The translations under genes and the position numbers were made by a program. Below, in pieces: positions 47,680 to 60,766 of a stretch of DNA of 64,000 nucleotides. Position 1 is the first letter of the stretch. Each line of letters opens with the position of its first letter. The notes beneath the pieces were generated by a model, which had not been told where the DNA came from, did not search any database, and was given only the letters and a program-made list of their open reading frames with translations. The stretch comes from Albifimbria verrucaria (Eukaryota; Ascomycota; Sordariomycetes; Hypocreales; Stachybotryaceae): assembly GCA_020081605.1 (NCBI GenBank), contig JAHREC010000013.1, positions 6,262,001 through 6,326,000 on the forward strand, read 5' to 3'.

Positions 47680-49863
47680 TCATCGCAGGCAAATACGCCT
47701 TCTCTCACACCTTTCCAACCATAGGGGCTCACCAACGTGAGTAAAGTCAACCTGCTGAATGTTGTGTCCGTCGTTGTTTATATAACGCGCAATGACATGT
47801 TCTGAAGGTCCGTTTGGATAAGATTCATGAATCCGAACTACTCCCCTTAGAAAGATGATGCCGACGCGTTCAAAGTAGCCGTTGAATTCTTTGAGTACCA
47901 GCATACTCCATGTTGGTAATAGCCCATCCTTCTTGTCGTGATGCTCTAGCAGAAGACCAAAGTATCCTTCATAACCCGGCTTGCTGTCAAAAAGAACGGG
48001 GACTGCACCGTTCACATCTTCGGTGATTTTGAAGACGGCTAGGGTTCCTTGAACTGGCTGAAGTGAATAAAACTGATTTTTCCGTCTCACAAATGAGCTT
48101 GAGGGCTCCTTCTTGGTGTCAATCATGAAGGTGAGAGGCATCATAAGACCATATATAACTAACTCCTTCCCATACCCTTGGCGATGTAAAAGCCTCAAGC
48201 TATTGGTTGAAACAAGATTCTTCAGTAAAGCTTCTGTGTCAGTTGAAGTCTTGACTGAAAACCCGTGAGACCATTCTGTAATTGGAACTAGATGGTCATG
48301 CGCAGCCTTCAAAGGATTAAACCTCGCTTTGTATGTGCCCTTATAGACGACAGACCCTGACCAACCAATCCAAGACCAACTTGGGAAATCGAAACGACGC
48401 ACAGCTGGTAAGCTGTTGATGTTGAAAAACCAGTCAAGGCAAAGGCCATAGTCCTTGACAGGGCCACTGCCATGGGCATGAAGAGGAACACCCCATAAGT
48501 GTCGAATACCATATGCTGACTCAAAGTGCGTGAGAACGCCCTGAAAAGCATTTAGAACATCGGAATGGTAGGACAAATTCCGACAGCTGTAAACTTGAGT
48601 TTTTGTTTCAGTGAGCCCAGCTGCTTGGCCGGAACGTCACCTAACTGTTCCCGAGTCGCAGGCACGAGATCAGATAGGTTTCGAGCTTCGATGTCGAGAA
48701 ATGAATCTGTAGTATAAGCCATTGCTTCTGTTGTATAGCCGTTCGCGCAAATATAAAGGACTTGATAATCAGTGAAGATGAGCTTTCTGGGGAAAAGTAT
48801 CCCTCTTGATATGTCCAGGCTCTGGTGGCCCATTTCGCTTTTTGCAAGTTAGTGTGTTCTTGCGGAACATGAACCATTGTACATCCATTAAAAGTCACCT
48901 GGTGCTGTCGCTTGCGAGTTCTAGTACCATAGCCTGGAAGCCCATAGGTTGCGTCTTCGCCGGCAGCGGCTACGATGGTGAGCGTTGCGTTCGCATAAAC
49001 CGAGTCCATCTGTTCGATAAGCAGCTGTTTCTGCGGATCATCTTGGTCAATGCACTTTAAAGGTTATTAGCATCACCATCTCTCAAGAGCAGCCACTGCG
49101 CACCTACATAACGATCAACCCAAAGGTAGCGATACCCCAATTCCAAAGTCGCTTTGACGCTGTCGCTAACAACAGGAGGGTATGAAGTCGAATTTTGTGT
49201 TGCTCCCCAAACATATGACAATGCCACGTACTGACAACCTGTAGGGTGGTTGATCATTTGGTTTGTAGTACAATCGATAACCCGTAGTTGTAATTGACTG
49301 ATATCTTTTAAAGGTTCATTGACTAATATCGGCTGGTTCTCTGCATTGGCAATATTCGCTGCTGTGGCTCTCCGACGGCCGCAATTTGGGCCATGTTTTT
49401 CATTACAGGACCGCAAGATTCCTCTCAGAACATGAAAATCAACATGCTTGGAAACTGCTCCTACACTACCGTCACTATCTGTGCTTGCAGGATAGATTGC
49501 TAAAAAATCCTGTTTGAGCTGTTGCATCTCGACATCAGGATCGGAGTTGATGGGTAAAGCGCAGAGCACTGTACAAGTTTCGCTGCTGCGTGGCCAAAGC
49601 CAGTCCGGAGCATGCTTGGGTATCAAGCAGCTAGCAAAACAAAAGTGCTCCATCCCATCGGACTCGCGTGGCTTGATGGTAGCTAGTGACTTGCAAACTT
49701 CACATGTCGATGTATATAAAGCCTCATGCGTCGCTGTTTCTTTCGACAGCCAGCCTTGAGGGATCATGGCTCCATCAGTACGTGCCAGAGCCGACCAATC
49801 AATCGCCTCATGATTGACGCAAAGGTGGCTCAATGCTTTCGTTGTTGTTTCTGTTTCAGGCAT
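47680..49863 (-). CDS. HET-domain (heterokaryon incompatibility) protein 1
   Basis: About 710 aa. A Cys-containing N-terminal region ('TCEVCKSLATIKPRESDG') precedes the HET domain: 'LRVIDCTTNQMINHPTGCQY', 'VALSYVWGA', 'YLWVDRYCIDQDD', 'MDSVYANATLTIVAAAGEDA' and 'WATRAWTYQEGYFSPRKLIF'. The C-terminal region includes 'SYHSDVLNAFQGVL' and 'FDFPSWSWIGW'. HET domains trigger regulated cell death after non-self recognition in several fungi. This copy has no visible NACHT, WD or ankyrin module. The intron at 49055-49107 (53 bp) lies immediately before CIDQ. One C near 48798 and one A near 48605 are missing. Allelic role is unknown. Confidence 0.87.
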
Positions 49864-50621
49864 ATCTTAGATAGAATGGACAGGAGGACACTAGCTACGT
49901 TCTTTGGCAGAGAATGGCGTAGGACTATGCGTAATAAAAGCAGGACTAGACTGCGAGCACTCCGGCCGCCTCCCACAGTTTTTCAACCCCTCCTTCGAAC
50001 TATGGCCTTAGAATTTACATAATAAGTGACTAGACCTATTTGAGTAGGCCTGAGAGTATACTCTCTAGTATGCGATAGAGGGTCGGATTAAGAGACGTGT
50101 TATGGCATTGCGTTGATGTTGTGACTAGCTGACTGTGTTCGAAGGCCCTATTTGCTTATCCATATTCCCCGACTATGGGCTTCTACAGAACCGGAATTAC
50201 TATTAAAACATCATCAAAGAGGAGGGCATACACTTCGACGTGGAGAGATGAAGGGCCCCATCCTGTGTGGCCTAAGGCCATGATGTAGGATAACTTGGAC
50301 ACTTGATAGAATGCTGTAATAAGTGTGAAATCTTCCTGAAATAAGAATAGATTCATTGCGTCCAATCACTAAAGCATGCAGCTCGTAAATATTGGCAAAT
50401 AACATATTTGACTATTTAGATGCTAACGAATGTGACATAATAATGAGCGTGCTGTATTTGCCTTTCAATGTCGACCTCTGGTAATTCGTGGTTAATAAGC
50501 ATGTTTGAGATCTCATTGCAACGGAGATATCGCGAGAACTGAACTCTTGATAGTGTGGCATGTCAAGAGCCACGGAGCCTGCAACCATATGTGCTTAACC
50601 CACACCAGAGCCATGGGGTGT
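49864..50621. other. AT-rich intergenic region
   Basis: Upstream of HET protein 1 and downstream of the lectin-like gene. No gene supported. Confidence 0.5.
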
Positions 50622-51879
50622 TCACGCTAAGATGTTGTTGCTAGTGATATTCCAGCCAGACTGGACGGAAGACATTTCGACAACCGCAGCACTACTCGTG
50701 ACGTAGTAGGTCCGCATGCTGCTTCTGCATCCAGAAACAGCTATAGCAGCCAATGAATTGCCAGTGAGGCCTGGAGTTGGGCGAGGCTCACACCACCATG
50801 TGAAGTAGCAAAGAGGTGTCCACATTCGCCAGCCAATCTACCAAGATTTGTCAGTCATGAATGAGCATAGTAAGGAGAGCAAGGACTCACCGCAGAGTTA
50901 TCTTGAATCAGCATATGGCGATTCGTTTCAGGCCAGATCGAGTTTTGTGGCATTCGGCCAACCAAACCAGCAAAGTTCGCGCCCTGAAGGAAACTTGACC
51001 ATGCAGGTTCTTTGTACGTTAGGTAATGGTTTTCAAACAATTAAAACAACAATAAATTACTTACGGCGGTTCCAGGTAGAGCTTCCCGATGCCTGCGCCA
51101 CCTCGGTTACGTTCCATGGCGAGCTGTTAGTCTGGTAGAAGAAGTGAGTACCCCATCCTGGTCAATGAATCCTGTGGTGGCGGTTCCATCGAGAGCGTCG
51201 GTCCACTGGGGGCTGTTGGCTTCGCAGCTGATGGCAGGAGCTGACGCGCTGAATGTGTATTTGCAAACCCTGACTGTCCAGCGGTCTGCACGATAGAACA
51301 CCTGAATAACACCATCCTTGACTACAGCAGAGATGCTGCCTGGGTTATTTGGGTTCATATGGACAATGACGTTCAAGTTGCGGGGTGTTTGTGACCTATC
51401 AGATGATCAATAGTCATGACTAGCACTATAATTTGGTAAGCATACCAGACTCCGTTGATAGAACGCATTTCGGTCAACCCCTGATCAGTTCTGTTGGCGA
51501 AGAAAAGAACTTTCTGATAAGGTCAGTATAATAAATAGTACTATAATTGTACCGTTTCAAACTTACAATATCATCCTTAGAATCGAACCATCGCACTGTG
51601 GCGATTGGAGTGTTGTTACGTGCTTCGATAATTGGAAGACTTCCTTGCAACCAATTTCCATTTCCCGCTTAACGGCTTCATGGATATGGAGATTATCTTG
51701 TTGGTAGAAGACTGAAGTTTCGAGATCCTCTAGTCCAGTGCTAGAGTCTGAACAGGGTAGAGCCATGCCATCGACGAAAGATTGAGATGAAGACGCTAGA
51801 CGACTGCTTCTTGTTGCTGGTTCTAGCACACCAAAACAAGGGCAGCTAGCGCCAAAAGGAAAACTTTCTTGTAGAGCAT
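50622..51879 (-). CDS. Fucose-specific-lectin-like beta-propeller protein with candidate signal sequence
   Basis: Predicted 349 aa in five exons, with introns 51514-51566, 51396-51445, 51010-51064 and 50838-50890 (50-55 bp). The start 'MLYKKVFLLALAALV' looks like a signal peptide or signal anchor. Propeller-type repeats follow: 'TSVFYQQDNLHIHEAV', 'KVLFFANRTDQGLTEMRSI', 'VIQVFYRADRWTV', 'HFFYQTNSSPWNVTEVAQ', 'AAIAVSGC' and 'MRTYYVTSSAAVVEMSS'. The Tyr/Phe-x-x-blade pattern with ExR-type sugar-ligand positions resembles the Aleuria-type fucose lectins (PF07938), usually about 310-350 aa and often without a signal peptide. One base is missing near 51834, 51664-51666 and 51158. The family call rests on pattern recognition, so binding activity is not proven. 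Confidence 0.55.
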
Positions 51880-54249
51880 GGCTTAAAATCTTAATAAAAG
51901 CTTCTAGGATGTCAAATGATTGAATAAGACTGAGTTGGTCTAGAAAGTCTGTCAAAGGGAGGCACCATGGCAGTATTTTATAATTTTCTTTCTCCGAAGA
52001 GATCACATCGAAGTAACTCAGGTTCTCATTCCCAAACTAACACATGTACAGAGTTGTTAGAATCCCAATACAACAACATGAATGTCCCCGGATGATGACT
52101 GTATCTGTATGCAGCCACCTCCATGTTGAAAGCCTTCCACGCGAGCTGCTCCACGTGGCAGTTGAATGATAAGTATACTAAAGCCTACCATATTTAGTTA
52201 AGCATACATGTAGCTTACAGTAGCGCTTTCGCAAAGGGCATAACCTGCGACGGTCTGCAGATGTCGTTAGGCTTGGCTGACATTTCTCGTGGATGGGTGA
52301 GATTCTTACCTGCATAAAGGGTCACGGATTAAATTTGAGCTATGCCATCGGCAATGCTGAGGTAAAGCATGGACCATGACTATCTTACAATCGGGAAACA
52401 AATTTCAATTTGGCTTGCTGCGGAAAGCTGAAATGTATCTGCCATACGTTACGGTGGCTTATGTGGATGTAGGAACCATGGTACGACAGCTATAACCACC
52501 ACTGGACCTTGCGGAATGTCTTGTCTATTTCATGCAGAACAAAGCTAAAATATCTACCATGGGGTAAAGTTCAACCTCCAAAAGGCCTCGCCAAGTTTGT
52601 GGCTCGAGTATGGCATCCATCACTGGTCGCTACCCTCGCATTGCTGCCTCGAAAAGGACGACACAGCTAGCCTCTGGTCGAGATGCTCCTTCGGCAATTG
52701 TTTAGTGAGAATCATTTGTACACCAATTAAGCTAATCTAAAGCATGATATAGTACCCTTTTGTTTGAATCGTGATAGCTAAGCATGTGCCGTTTCTATGG
52801 TCAAGTCCCGTCGCCAGTTTTTAAGGCTGTTAAGCTTCAGAGTAAGAGACAATCCGACCAGGCTAAGGATGCCGATCACATAAGGGCAATGGAGATTTCT
52901 ATTGTGGCTTCCCACTGACGAAATATTTTCCTGTTGACCCGTTGTAGTGATGGGCTGAAGTTTAGGGCACATAATGGGGCTAGCCACTGGTGGGTGCATG
53001 ACAAGGACAGTTAATAAAATATGAATAATATCAGCTATAGCCCGAGGTCTTTGACAAGTCTTAAATATTTGCTGGCTACAACGCCATGAGAGTGGAGATG
53101 GATGAGATATTTAGGGCTAACGCCTTATGCTAAAACTCAGCTCTAGACTATTCCTATTTACACATACGTTGATTAGACTCACTTATAATGTACGACTGTC
53201 ATCATGTCAAAACTAGAATGATGGGGTCTCGATATTTTGCTTAGGATTCCTTGGAATATACGTCAGAGATGGCGTATCAAATGCTAGGAAGTAGATGCAA
53301 AGCGGCATTCTACACAAGGTGAATCTCCGTGTGGTGGAACACTTTGTTTTGAGGACTGTCGAAGCGTTTTGGGAGGGGCCTCGCCGAAACAGGACAAGTC
53401 TAACATCATTCATTAGGCAGGCGGCAAAATGGTAAAGGCCAGGTTTGTTCAGCTCAAGTGTGCAAATCATAGAATTGCGACTAATATGTCATACTTTCCT
53501 CTCTTTCTTTACGCCCAAGCCACTTTGAGCTGACTCCAGCGGTGCGTGCCCGCCGCAGCCATATTCTTCCCTGGGAAAGTCCGGTCATTATGGAGAGGAA
53601 AGGCAACGATAACCCCAATACAAAAGAGATATGCCTGGGACAGCAATGCTTGGCAGATTCATCGACAACCAGATGAATCTTGACGGGCTTGCTCTAGTCA
53701 TTAGACAAATAAAGTTGTCTAAACATAAAAATGTCATTTAATATAGTGCCGTGCTGATCTTGCCTTTTTGGTCAATTGTCCGATGTCTAGCCTATATGAT
53801 TATCCTCTCGTGCATTTAAACAGCGAATCTACGAACTAGACCAGGCATCTTACTCGTGGATCTAATTACACCAACTAGGGAAAATAGATCTGTAAACCCA
53901 AGAGCAGTTTCCTAATCCGAAGAACGAATGGAAAATTAAGGACTCTAATTCCCACCTCTAGCCCCCGGCGGGAGTGTGGATCACCGGGCGTTTATCTAAA
54001 TTCGGCTCTCCCTTTGAGCGCAATCGACCGCAGGGGCAAAAGCCCCGTACACACATATGAGCCAAGCCGCGATGTATTGTCACGAATAGAGAGTTCTTCA
54101 GAGTTGAACCAGGGTTGTAGTTAGGCGTAGATGGTGTGAAGTATAGTTTAGTATAAGTAAGGGACTTGTTGCTTCTAGCACCCTTGCTTAGGTTGAAGCA
54201 GGCGTGGCAGGCTTCAACCAGCAGATCAAGCTCTTTTGCTCTCGACATC
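51880..54249. other. 2.4 kb AT-rich intergenic region
   Basis: No supported gene. The longest frames (for example 52778-52999 and 53213-53470, minus) lack domain or splice support. Confidence 0.5.
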
Positions 54250-55565
54250 ATGAAAGTCTACGCTCTGATTTCTCTACTGGCCAGCGCGCCGGCTGTTCTT
54301 GCGCAAGTCAAAGGCGCTCCCTTTGGCTTTGCTGCAGGCACAACTGGTGGAGGCAATGCAGCTCCAGTTTATCCTAAGACTAATGCCGAGTAAGGGCCCT
54401 ATATTCTTAAACTTTAATCGAACCAGAAGATACAATGACCAAGTTATTGAGGCATGTCATTGACAAGTGTAATAGGCTCGTATCTTATCTAACAGACTCG
54501 TCTGCTCGAGTTATCATGATCGACCGCACCTTTGACTTCCTTCAAACAGAGGGTAGTACTACAACTCGGTGTTGCAGCGACAATCGCACCACTAAATGCC
54601 CCGGTGGTACATCAAAGGCCAGCTTTGGATCGCCGACACTTGCGACTCAGGAGCGGGTACATGGGAAACATGTACGTACTGGAATGCGCCCAGGAACCCT
54701 ATCGATGTCAAAAGCAACAAGTCTCTCGTAGGTGTTGGCACCAAAGGTGTTATTCGAGGTAAGGCACTTCGCCTGCGCGGTGGTGTCAGCAACATCATCA
54801 TCCAGAACATCCACTTCACTGAGCTTAACCCTCAATTCGTCTGGGGTGGTGACGCTATAACTCTAGACGGTGTTGATCGAGTCTGGATCGATCACAACAA
54901 GTTCTCCCTTGCGGGACGTCAGTTCATAGTCTCCGGATGGGGTGCTGCCGGCAAGGTCACCATCTCTGATAACGAGTTTGACGGCCGCACTACCTGGTCA
55001 GCTGGCTGCAACGGCAAGCATTACTGGGGCTTGCTCCTTATAGGACTGACTGATTTTTATACTTTCTCTGGAAATTGGATTCATGATCTTTCTGGTCGTG
55101 CTCCACACTTGGGCACTGGTGACAATTCCCAAATTGTCGGCCACGTCGTTAACAACTACTTCCAGGTTAGTCTAGCTACTCTGAATACTCTTCTCAGGTT
55201 ACTAATGAGAACAGAATATCGGCGGTCACGCTTTGGATTTGTCTGGAAACGCCTGGATCCTGGTTGAAGGCAATTACTTTGACAACGTCGATCAGCCTAT
55301 TACTTCTGGCACTTTCACTGGTGGTGCTAAGGTTTACCATATCCAGACGGTGCAAGATGCGTCAAATGCCCAGAGTGCTCTTGGATACATACCCGAATGG
55401 AACCGTTCTGGTGGAAAGACGGGTGCTGTTAACGCTCTTGTCAACAGGGACGCCCTCAACAAACTTGGCCAGTATAAATCTCAGATCACTTGGGCACACT
55501 GGAAGGTCGAGAATGTCCCTACTAATGTCAAGAATATTGCTGGTGTTGGTAAGATTGGAAACTAA
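54250..55565 (+). CDS. Secreted pectin lyase (polysaccharide lyase family 1)
   Basis: About 393 aa in three exons with introns 54390-54475 (86 bp) and 55166-55214 (49 bp). A signal peptide 'MKVYALISLLASAPAVLA' is followed by the pectin-lyase start 'GFAAGTTGGGNAAPVYP', 'VIMIDRTFDF', 'SNKSLVGVGTKGVIRGK', 'NIIIQNIHFTELNP', 'DAITLDGVDRVWIDHNKFS', 'GNWIHDLSGRAPHLGT' and 'GHALDLSGNAWILVEGNYFD'. These trace the parallel beta-helix and WIDH region of PL1. The GFAAG-TTGGG N-terminus fits pectin lyases rather than calcium-dependent pectate lyases. The enzyme cleaves pectin by beta-elimination outside the cell. The start at 54250 is chosen because the signal peptide begins there. One C is missing near 54599-54602 (TKCPRWYIKGQLW). 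Confidence 0.9.
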
Positions 55566-56867
55566 GCTGAGCAGATAGGCAAATGGCTTGTAAGAGGCAC
55601 AAGGTGCAATCTTACACTAGTTACGTCTCAGTATCTTGATCATCAATCAAACAATGAGCAACTTTGCTATGGAAAATCAGTGACGAGTGCCAGTTTGTAT
55701 GTATGATTGAACATCTTGACGAACAATTCCAGTCCCATACAGGAAGAAGCTCATCGCCAAGAAGGCAAAGTGCGGCTGGGATATCTGCTAAGGCGAAATA
55801 CTTCAAGTAGCGACAAACCAATAAAGTGAGTACACGACAGCTGCTAGCGTGCTAGCCCTCTTGAATAAAGGCCGCTATTTTAATAGTGCGACAGAGCATC
55901 ATTTGACCGCAGCCAAGCCACTGACTCTCGTGGTCGTAGTTGCACTGAGCCACAACTCACAAATGAGTGCAGCGTATCGGAGCCTTGCACTTTTCTTTTG
56001 ATGCATACGGCGTGATTATCCACAGTGAAATATACTGTCCCAAAGATAACTGGCTCAGATCGGATGTTTATGGCTCAATAACCACAGAGCTATAGACTTC
56101 CTTTTTGAAAAAGTTGGTTCTTGATGTAGCCATTCTCATGTCGTGGCCCACTCAACGACCCCAAGGGTCCTAGATTGCAAGAACACGCCCAAAGAGATCT
56201 ATTGCGCCCCAAGAGAATGAGTGCGGGAGCACCGCAATTATATGCATAAAACGATAAGGCTGAGTGATGCAACGCCAATTGTGGCTACTGAATACAATCA
56301 CTTGACACACGGTTATGCATGGGGCGGGATGACTACAAGGTAGTAGCAGAATTACAGCCTTAATATATTTGACACACCTCTCTATTCATCCCCACCTATG
56401 ACTGGTCACCTCGCAAGACGCTAGATGTCAGCTTTTGAGGTAGCTGCAGCGAAAGCTGCACATTTCAGCAGCCACATGTTGGTGAGGACCCCAGTAAATT
56501 GATGCTATTTGAGAGCTTGGGGGCCGCTTTCATGACCACCCATAATATTCCTGACATGCGCCTAGAGCCTGGTATTAGCTTGTGCGGCTGGAATGCCGTG
56601 GCGGTGTATTCTACCTCGCCATAGGCCTTTACAGGGCTTCCCAGTACGTCCATCCCCGTTGCCCCAGGATTAAATCCTCTCCTTCTATGTGTATCTATTC
56701 ATTTGAATCATTGTCAGCGCATCCATGCTCATCGTTTCACGCATTTTGCAGTCCGGTATCACCTCCGTTGGTAGTCTCAAACTGCTTGTAATTTGAGCCA
56801 TGTTAAGTTGATGTCAGGATAGCGGATTTATTTTGGTTACAGGCCTCTGTAGGGGCTCAACGGCGTC
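55566..56867. other. Intergenic region
   Basis: 1.3 kb with no supported gene. The end should hold the promo-ter of the next DUF3433 gene. Confidence 0.5.
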
Positions 56868-59800
56868 ATGCACACCTCCTCAGGCTCAGGATTCCGACCC
56901 GTACTGCAGGGCGAGCTGGATGTTGACTATGGGGATAACTGGACGAGATACGACCCAGACCTTGCTGATGATCACGAGACGGGAGGACCAACGCAGCATT
57001 TCCTAGCTCCTGAGGGGAATCACGCGTCACCACTGGACAGAAGTTCGACTGGGACGCTGCGCACGGCATTTTATGGGAACGAAGAGAATGAGAACGACAC
57101 CTTCACAGGAGCTCCTGACGCTTTTCGTACAAGGCATATCGCTTATAGGAACACTAGAACCATAACAAATTGGAGACCATCCAACCTGAATCGGATTGAA
57201 GGGAGACAGAATGTGTACGAGACGGATGAAGAAGAATGGGGCGCATATCACAAGAGCACGCAAGGCTTTGTTTCTGATGACAACCGCGTGCCGAATTACA
57301 AACCGCCCGTGTTTAGACTTTGGTTCCTCGGTATCTTACTCCTCATCCTCCTAGCTGCCCTTGCTATGATGGAATTGGCTGTTCATCTTCTTCCAGATGG
57401 GACCAAAGACGCTAAACCTGTTGCTATTGTGAAAAACGAGACAAATCTGAGGGCTCGAGAGGTGCTATCTGAACCCATCATTCCAAGCGATACTTCGAAG
57501 TGGAATCAAGGACCCTTTACAATACATGATAGGAGACAAGCCGAGATCTCACATTCGACTATAGAGCTTGCAACAAAAGACGAGACAACTTTCAAGGGCA
57601 TCGAAGAATCTTCAACACCACTAAGTTTTGGATCTGCAGGCACCTCCACCACCTTAAGGGTCCTCGATACAGAGACTATACTATCCACGGTCATCCTCAC
57701 GGATATTTCTCAAGAATCGATCACTTTGGAAACCTCGTCTGCAATAACGAGCCCAATCTCAGAGAGCGAGATACAAGCTTCAACTACTGCTTTCCCAACC
57801 GATCGTATTCCGTCTTCGACTTCTTCCAAGCCAGAATTAATTACATGCACTGTAACGGAGACGTTAGTCGTGGACTTGGGATTGACAACTATCACGGTTC
57901 CTACTGTGACTGTGACCGTTGGAGGTGATACATCTGCCACAGATGAGGGCAGCACTGACATACCATCATCAATTACTAGTACCGACAGTCCGTCACTAAC
58001 AAGTAGCAGTTGTGACGTTGTTGTAACATTAACAGTGATTGAAACACCACCCGCCAGCAGTCGAACTGACAGCGGCGGCTACATCACTGTCGGGAGAAAT
58101 ACTGTTACCATAACATTGCCAGGCGCAGGGGGCGGGAACGACAGTAATCCGCCTGTTTCCAAGCCTACCAGTACCTGTTACCGAAGAACGGTCACGGTGA
58201 CCAACAAAGCAGAATTGGAAGAAATTACAAAAACGGTCACGGTCCATGTTACCATCTTACCGGGTGGCGTTGCTATAAGAGATGCGACTCTGCCGACCGC
58301 TGACATCCAGTCAGCGGAACTCGAAGCTAGAGATTGCATTGACGGCGGAGTACTCTCTATTACGGAATATGTTGCCAAGCCGAAAACTGTTACTGTCAAG
58401 GTTTATCGGACGGTAACGAAAGCATCCCGTCCTTCAATCGCAAGCTCTTTAATATCCACGACCAACCGCCAGAAACCTACGAGTATCAAGGCTCTTTCAC
58501 TCAGCACAATTCACGACACTGAGATTTCACTGCCGTCTGACGGTGTGACCAGAACCGTTCAAGCCATACTGACAGATGCAGATGGCAATCTAATTGTCAG
58601 TACAATAACGGGCACACACGAAGCAACTCGCGGGCATATTACGACGCAACCCCCTCATTCGACCGATGCGGACGGAGACATTATAGTTAACATGCCGGAA
58701 ACATCCTATACGTCAAGTGAATTGGATTCGACGGGTTTCACGACGGAGCCGAATTTATCTACAAAATTTACCATGATCCCAACAACCTTGAAAGATTCTA
58801 ATGGCCATCCTACATTAACAACGTCAATACCAGTCTTCTTGGTACCAACCTCGACAGCTTTGACGGATTCTCGTGGAAAAACGACTAGTATAGAAGAGTT
58901 TTACATCCTCAATTATCCTCATACTACTACCTTTATCGACTTTGAGGGTCGTTCAAACAGCACAGCAACCTATTATCTTCTAACTTCATCAATGGTATTG
59001 ACAGACAAGAATGGAAATCCGACAAAGACATCTGCCATTACATATACCAAGACTGTATCAACCAGAACGGCGGCCAACAATGTGGGCAAGCCAACTACCA
59101 CGGAAGTCCTATTGGTTTCTGCATCATTCCAAACCCCTGACAAGCCCACAAGCCCGCCTCCGAAGCCGACAGACGATACTGATTCTAAGAATGTCACAGT
59201 CTTCGAGATATATTCAATTACACAATTTGAGTATTTTGCTGGCTTAATGCTACCAACTATCATCTCTACGGCTCTTACCATTCCCTTTCGCGTTCTTGAC
59301 CATGTCGCTCAGCTATACCATCCATTTCACGTTCTTGCATCATCGCATAGAGGCGCTAAAGCAGCCCATTCAATATGCTGGGAGACTGCAGGACTGTGGA
59401 CATTCATCGCACGCTTCCAATGTTTTTTCAGGGCAAAGTCTTGCTTGTCATTACGGGCATGCTCGTACTACTGAGTGCAAGCTTGGTGCCAGTAAGCGCG
59501 GAGACGATCAGAGTTATTTTACAGGGCAAGGAGTGCCAGCCAGGTCAAGGCAACCCAGAAAACTGCGCCATTACTGTTGGAGCATTTCCAGTTCCTGCGC
59601 GCATTGCAATGGGTTTGCTGGGTTTACTGGCAATTTTCACTATCATGGCTGCCGCAGTACTGTGGCGGTACCGAACAGGTGTTGCAACGAAGCCATGGAG
59701 TCTATCAGCAATAGCTGGACTGTCGTCTAATCCAAAGATGCAACTGCTTCTCAGTCAGATTCCCCGACGATATGATGGTCAGGTTGGCAAAGCAGAGGCT

Positions 59801-60766
59801 CTATGGGTGCTCAGCACCCAGGTCTATACCCTTGACTTTTGGCAGGATGACCAGGAACGCCGGTATGGGGTCATACCAGTCGACCCTATCGATGGCAGTA
59901 ATTCGTTCCGCAGTCATGAAGGGGCTTCTGTGCATCCAGGAGCGCACTGGAGCGGCAGGAAATCAACCCCTTTCTACGTATTGACATTTTGGGGGCGGGC
60001 ACTGGTTCTATTCATTCTTATCGGCATGCTTGCCGTCATAATCACATTCAACGCAATGTCCCGCGACACATCATTGGGACAGTTCTTATCGAGCGAGTCC
60101 GTTGCATTGCGCGTATTTATCACATCTATCGGCATGATCATCACATTGTTTTGGTCGTCGTATTTCAGTTGTAAGTAAATGGAGCAGACTATCATGTAGG
60201 CTATACCTTCGTCATATCCCACCAGCTGACAATTGATATCAATAGGCATCGCATTTATGAGCCCGTACAAGATGATGCATACAAACCACAACAAAACCCA
60301 GCAGGCCCTTAACATGAACATCTCAACTAACAGCTTTAGCGGTCTTTTCCGTGCTTTGAAGCCGTCTAGCTGCGATTTATATCTTGCCGCCGTGGCTTTC
60401 ACTGCCATATTATCGGAGTTTCTCCCTACTCTGCTCAGTAATATGCCTTATAAAGTGGTCCAGACATGGCTGGCCCATATGATCTGCACTTGGATGGTAG
60501 TGGGTATTCTTGCCCTAATGATTATCCTCATTATTATCTCGTTCTTTATCAACTGGCCTCATATGCCGGTTGACCCCAGTACTTTGGCGGGTGCGATGTA
60601 CTTCGTTTCTCAATCCTGCATTGGTGTTCAGAGATTGCCTGGATCCGATCAGGACATTGCAGCGAATCTTGGCTTCGACATTCCGGTAGAAGATCGAAAT
60701 ATGCGTCTGGCTACAAAACATAGGCTGAACAAACCCAAGGTCGGAGGTGAAGGTTATTTAGGCTAG
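56868..60766 (+). CDS. Thr/Ser-rich surface protein with single C-terminal DUF3433 unit
   Basis: About 1,274 aa. A 144-residue polar head precedes the membrane segment 'FRLWFLGILLLILLAALAMM'. Some 600 residues of Thr/Ser-rich sequence follow, with V-T-V-T strings ('TITVPTVTVTVGG', 'TVTVTNKAELEEI') and about six 'T-D-x-x-G-x-P-T' units at residues about 565-715 (LTDADGN, LKDSNGHPT, LTDSRGKTT, LTDKNGNPT). The C-terminal third is DUF3433: 'HPFHVLASSHRG', 'CAITVGAFPVPARIAMG', 'LWRYRTGVATKPWSLSAIAG' and 'LWVLSTQVYTLDFWQD', with paired helices and a last loop ending 'GGEGYLG'. The intron at 60171-60245 (75 bp) lies before CIAFMSPYKMM. One T is missing in the run near 59423-59428. Heavy O-glycosylation and an extracellular stalk are likely but inferred. 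Confidence 0.83.

Noticed and set aside
54166..54249. Upstream in-frame ATG for the pectin lyase
   Set aside because: It would bury a textbook signal peptide that begins at 54250.
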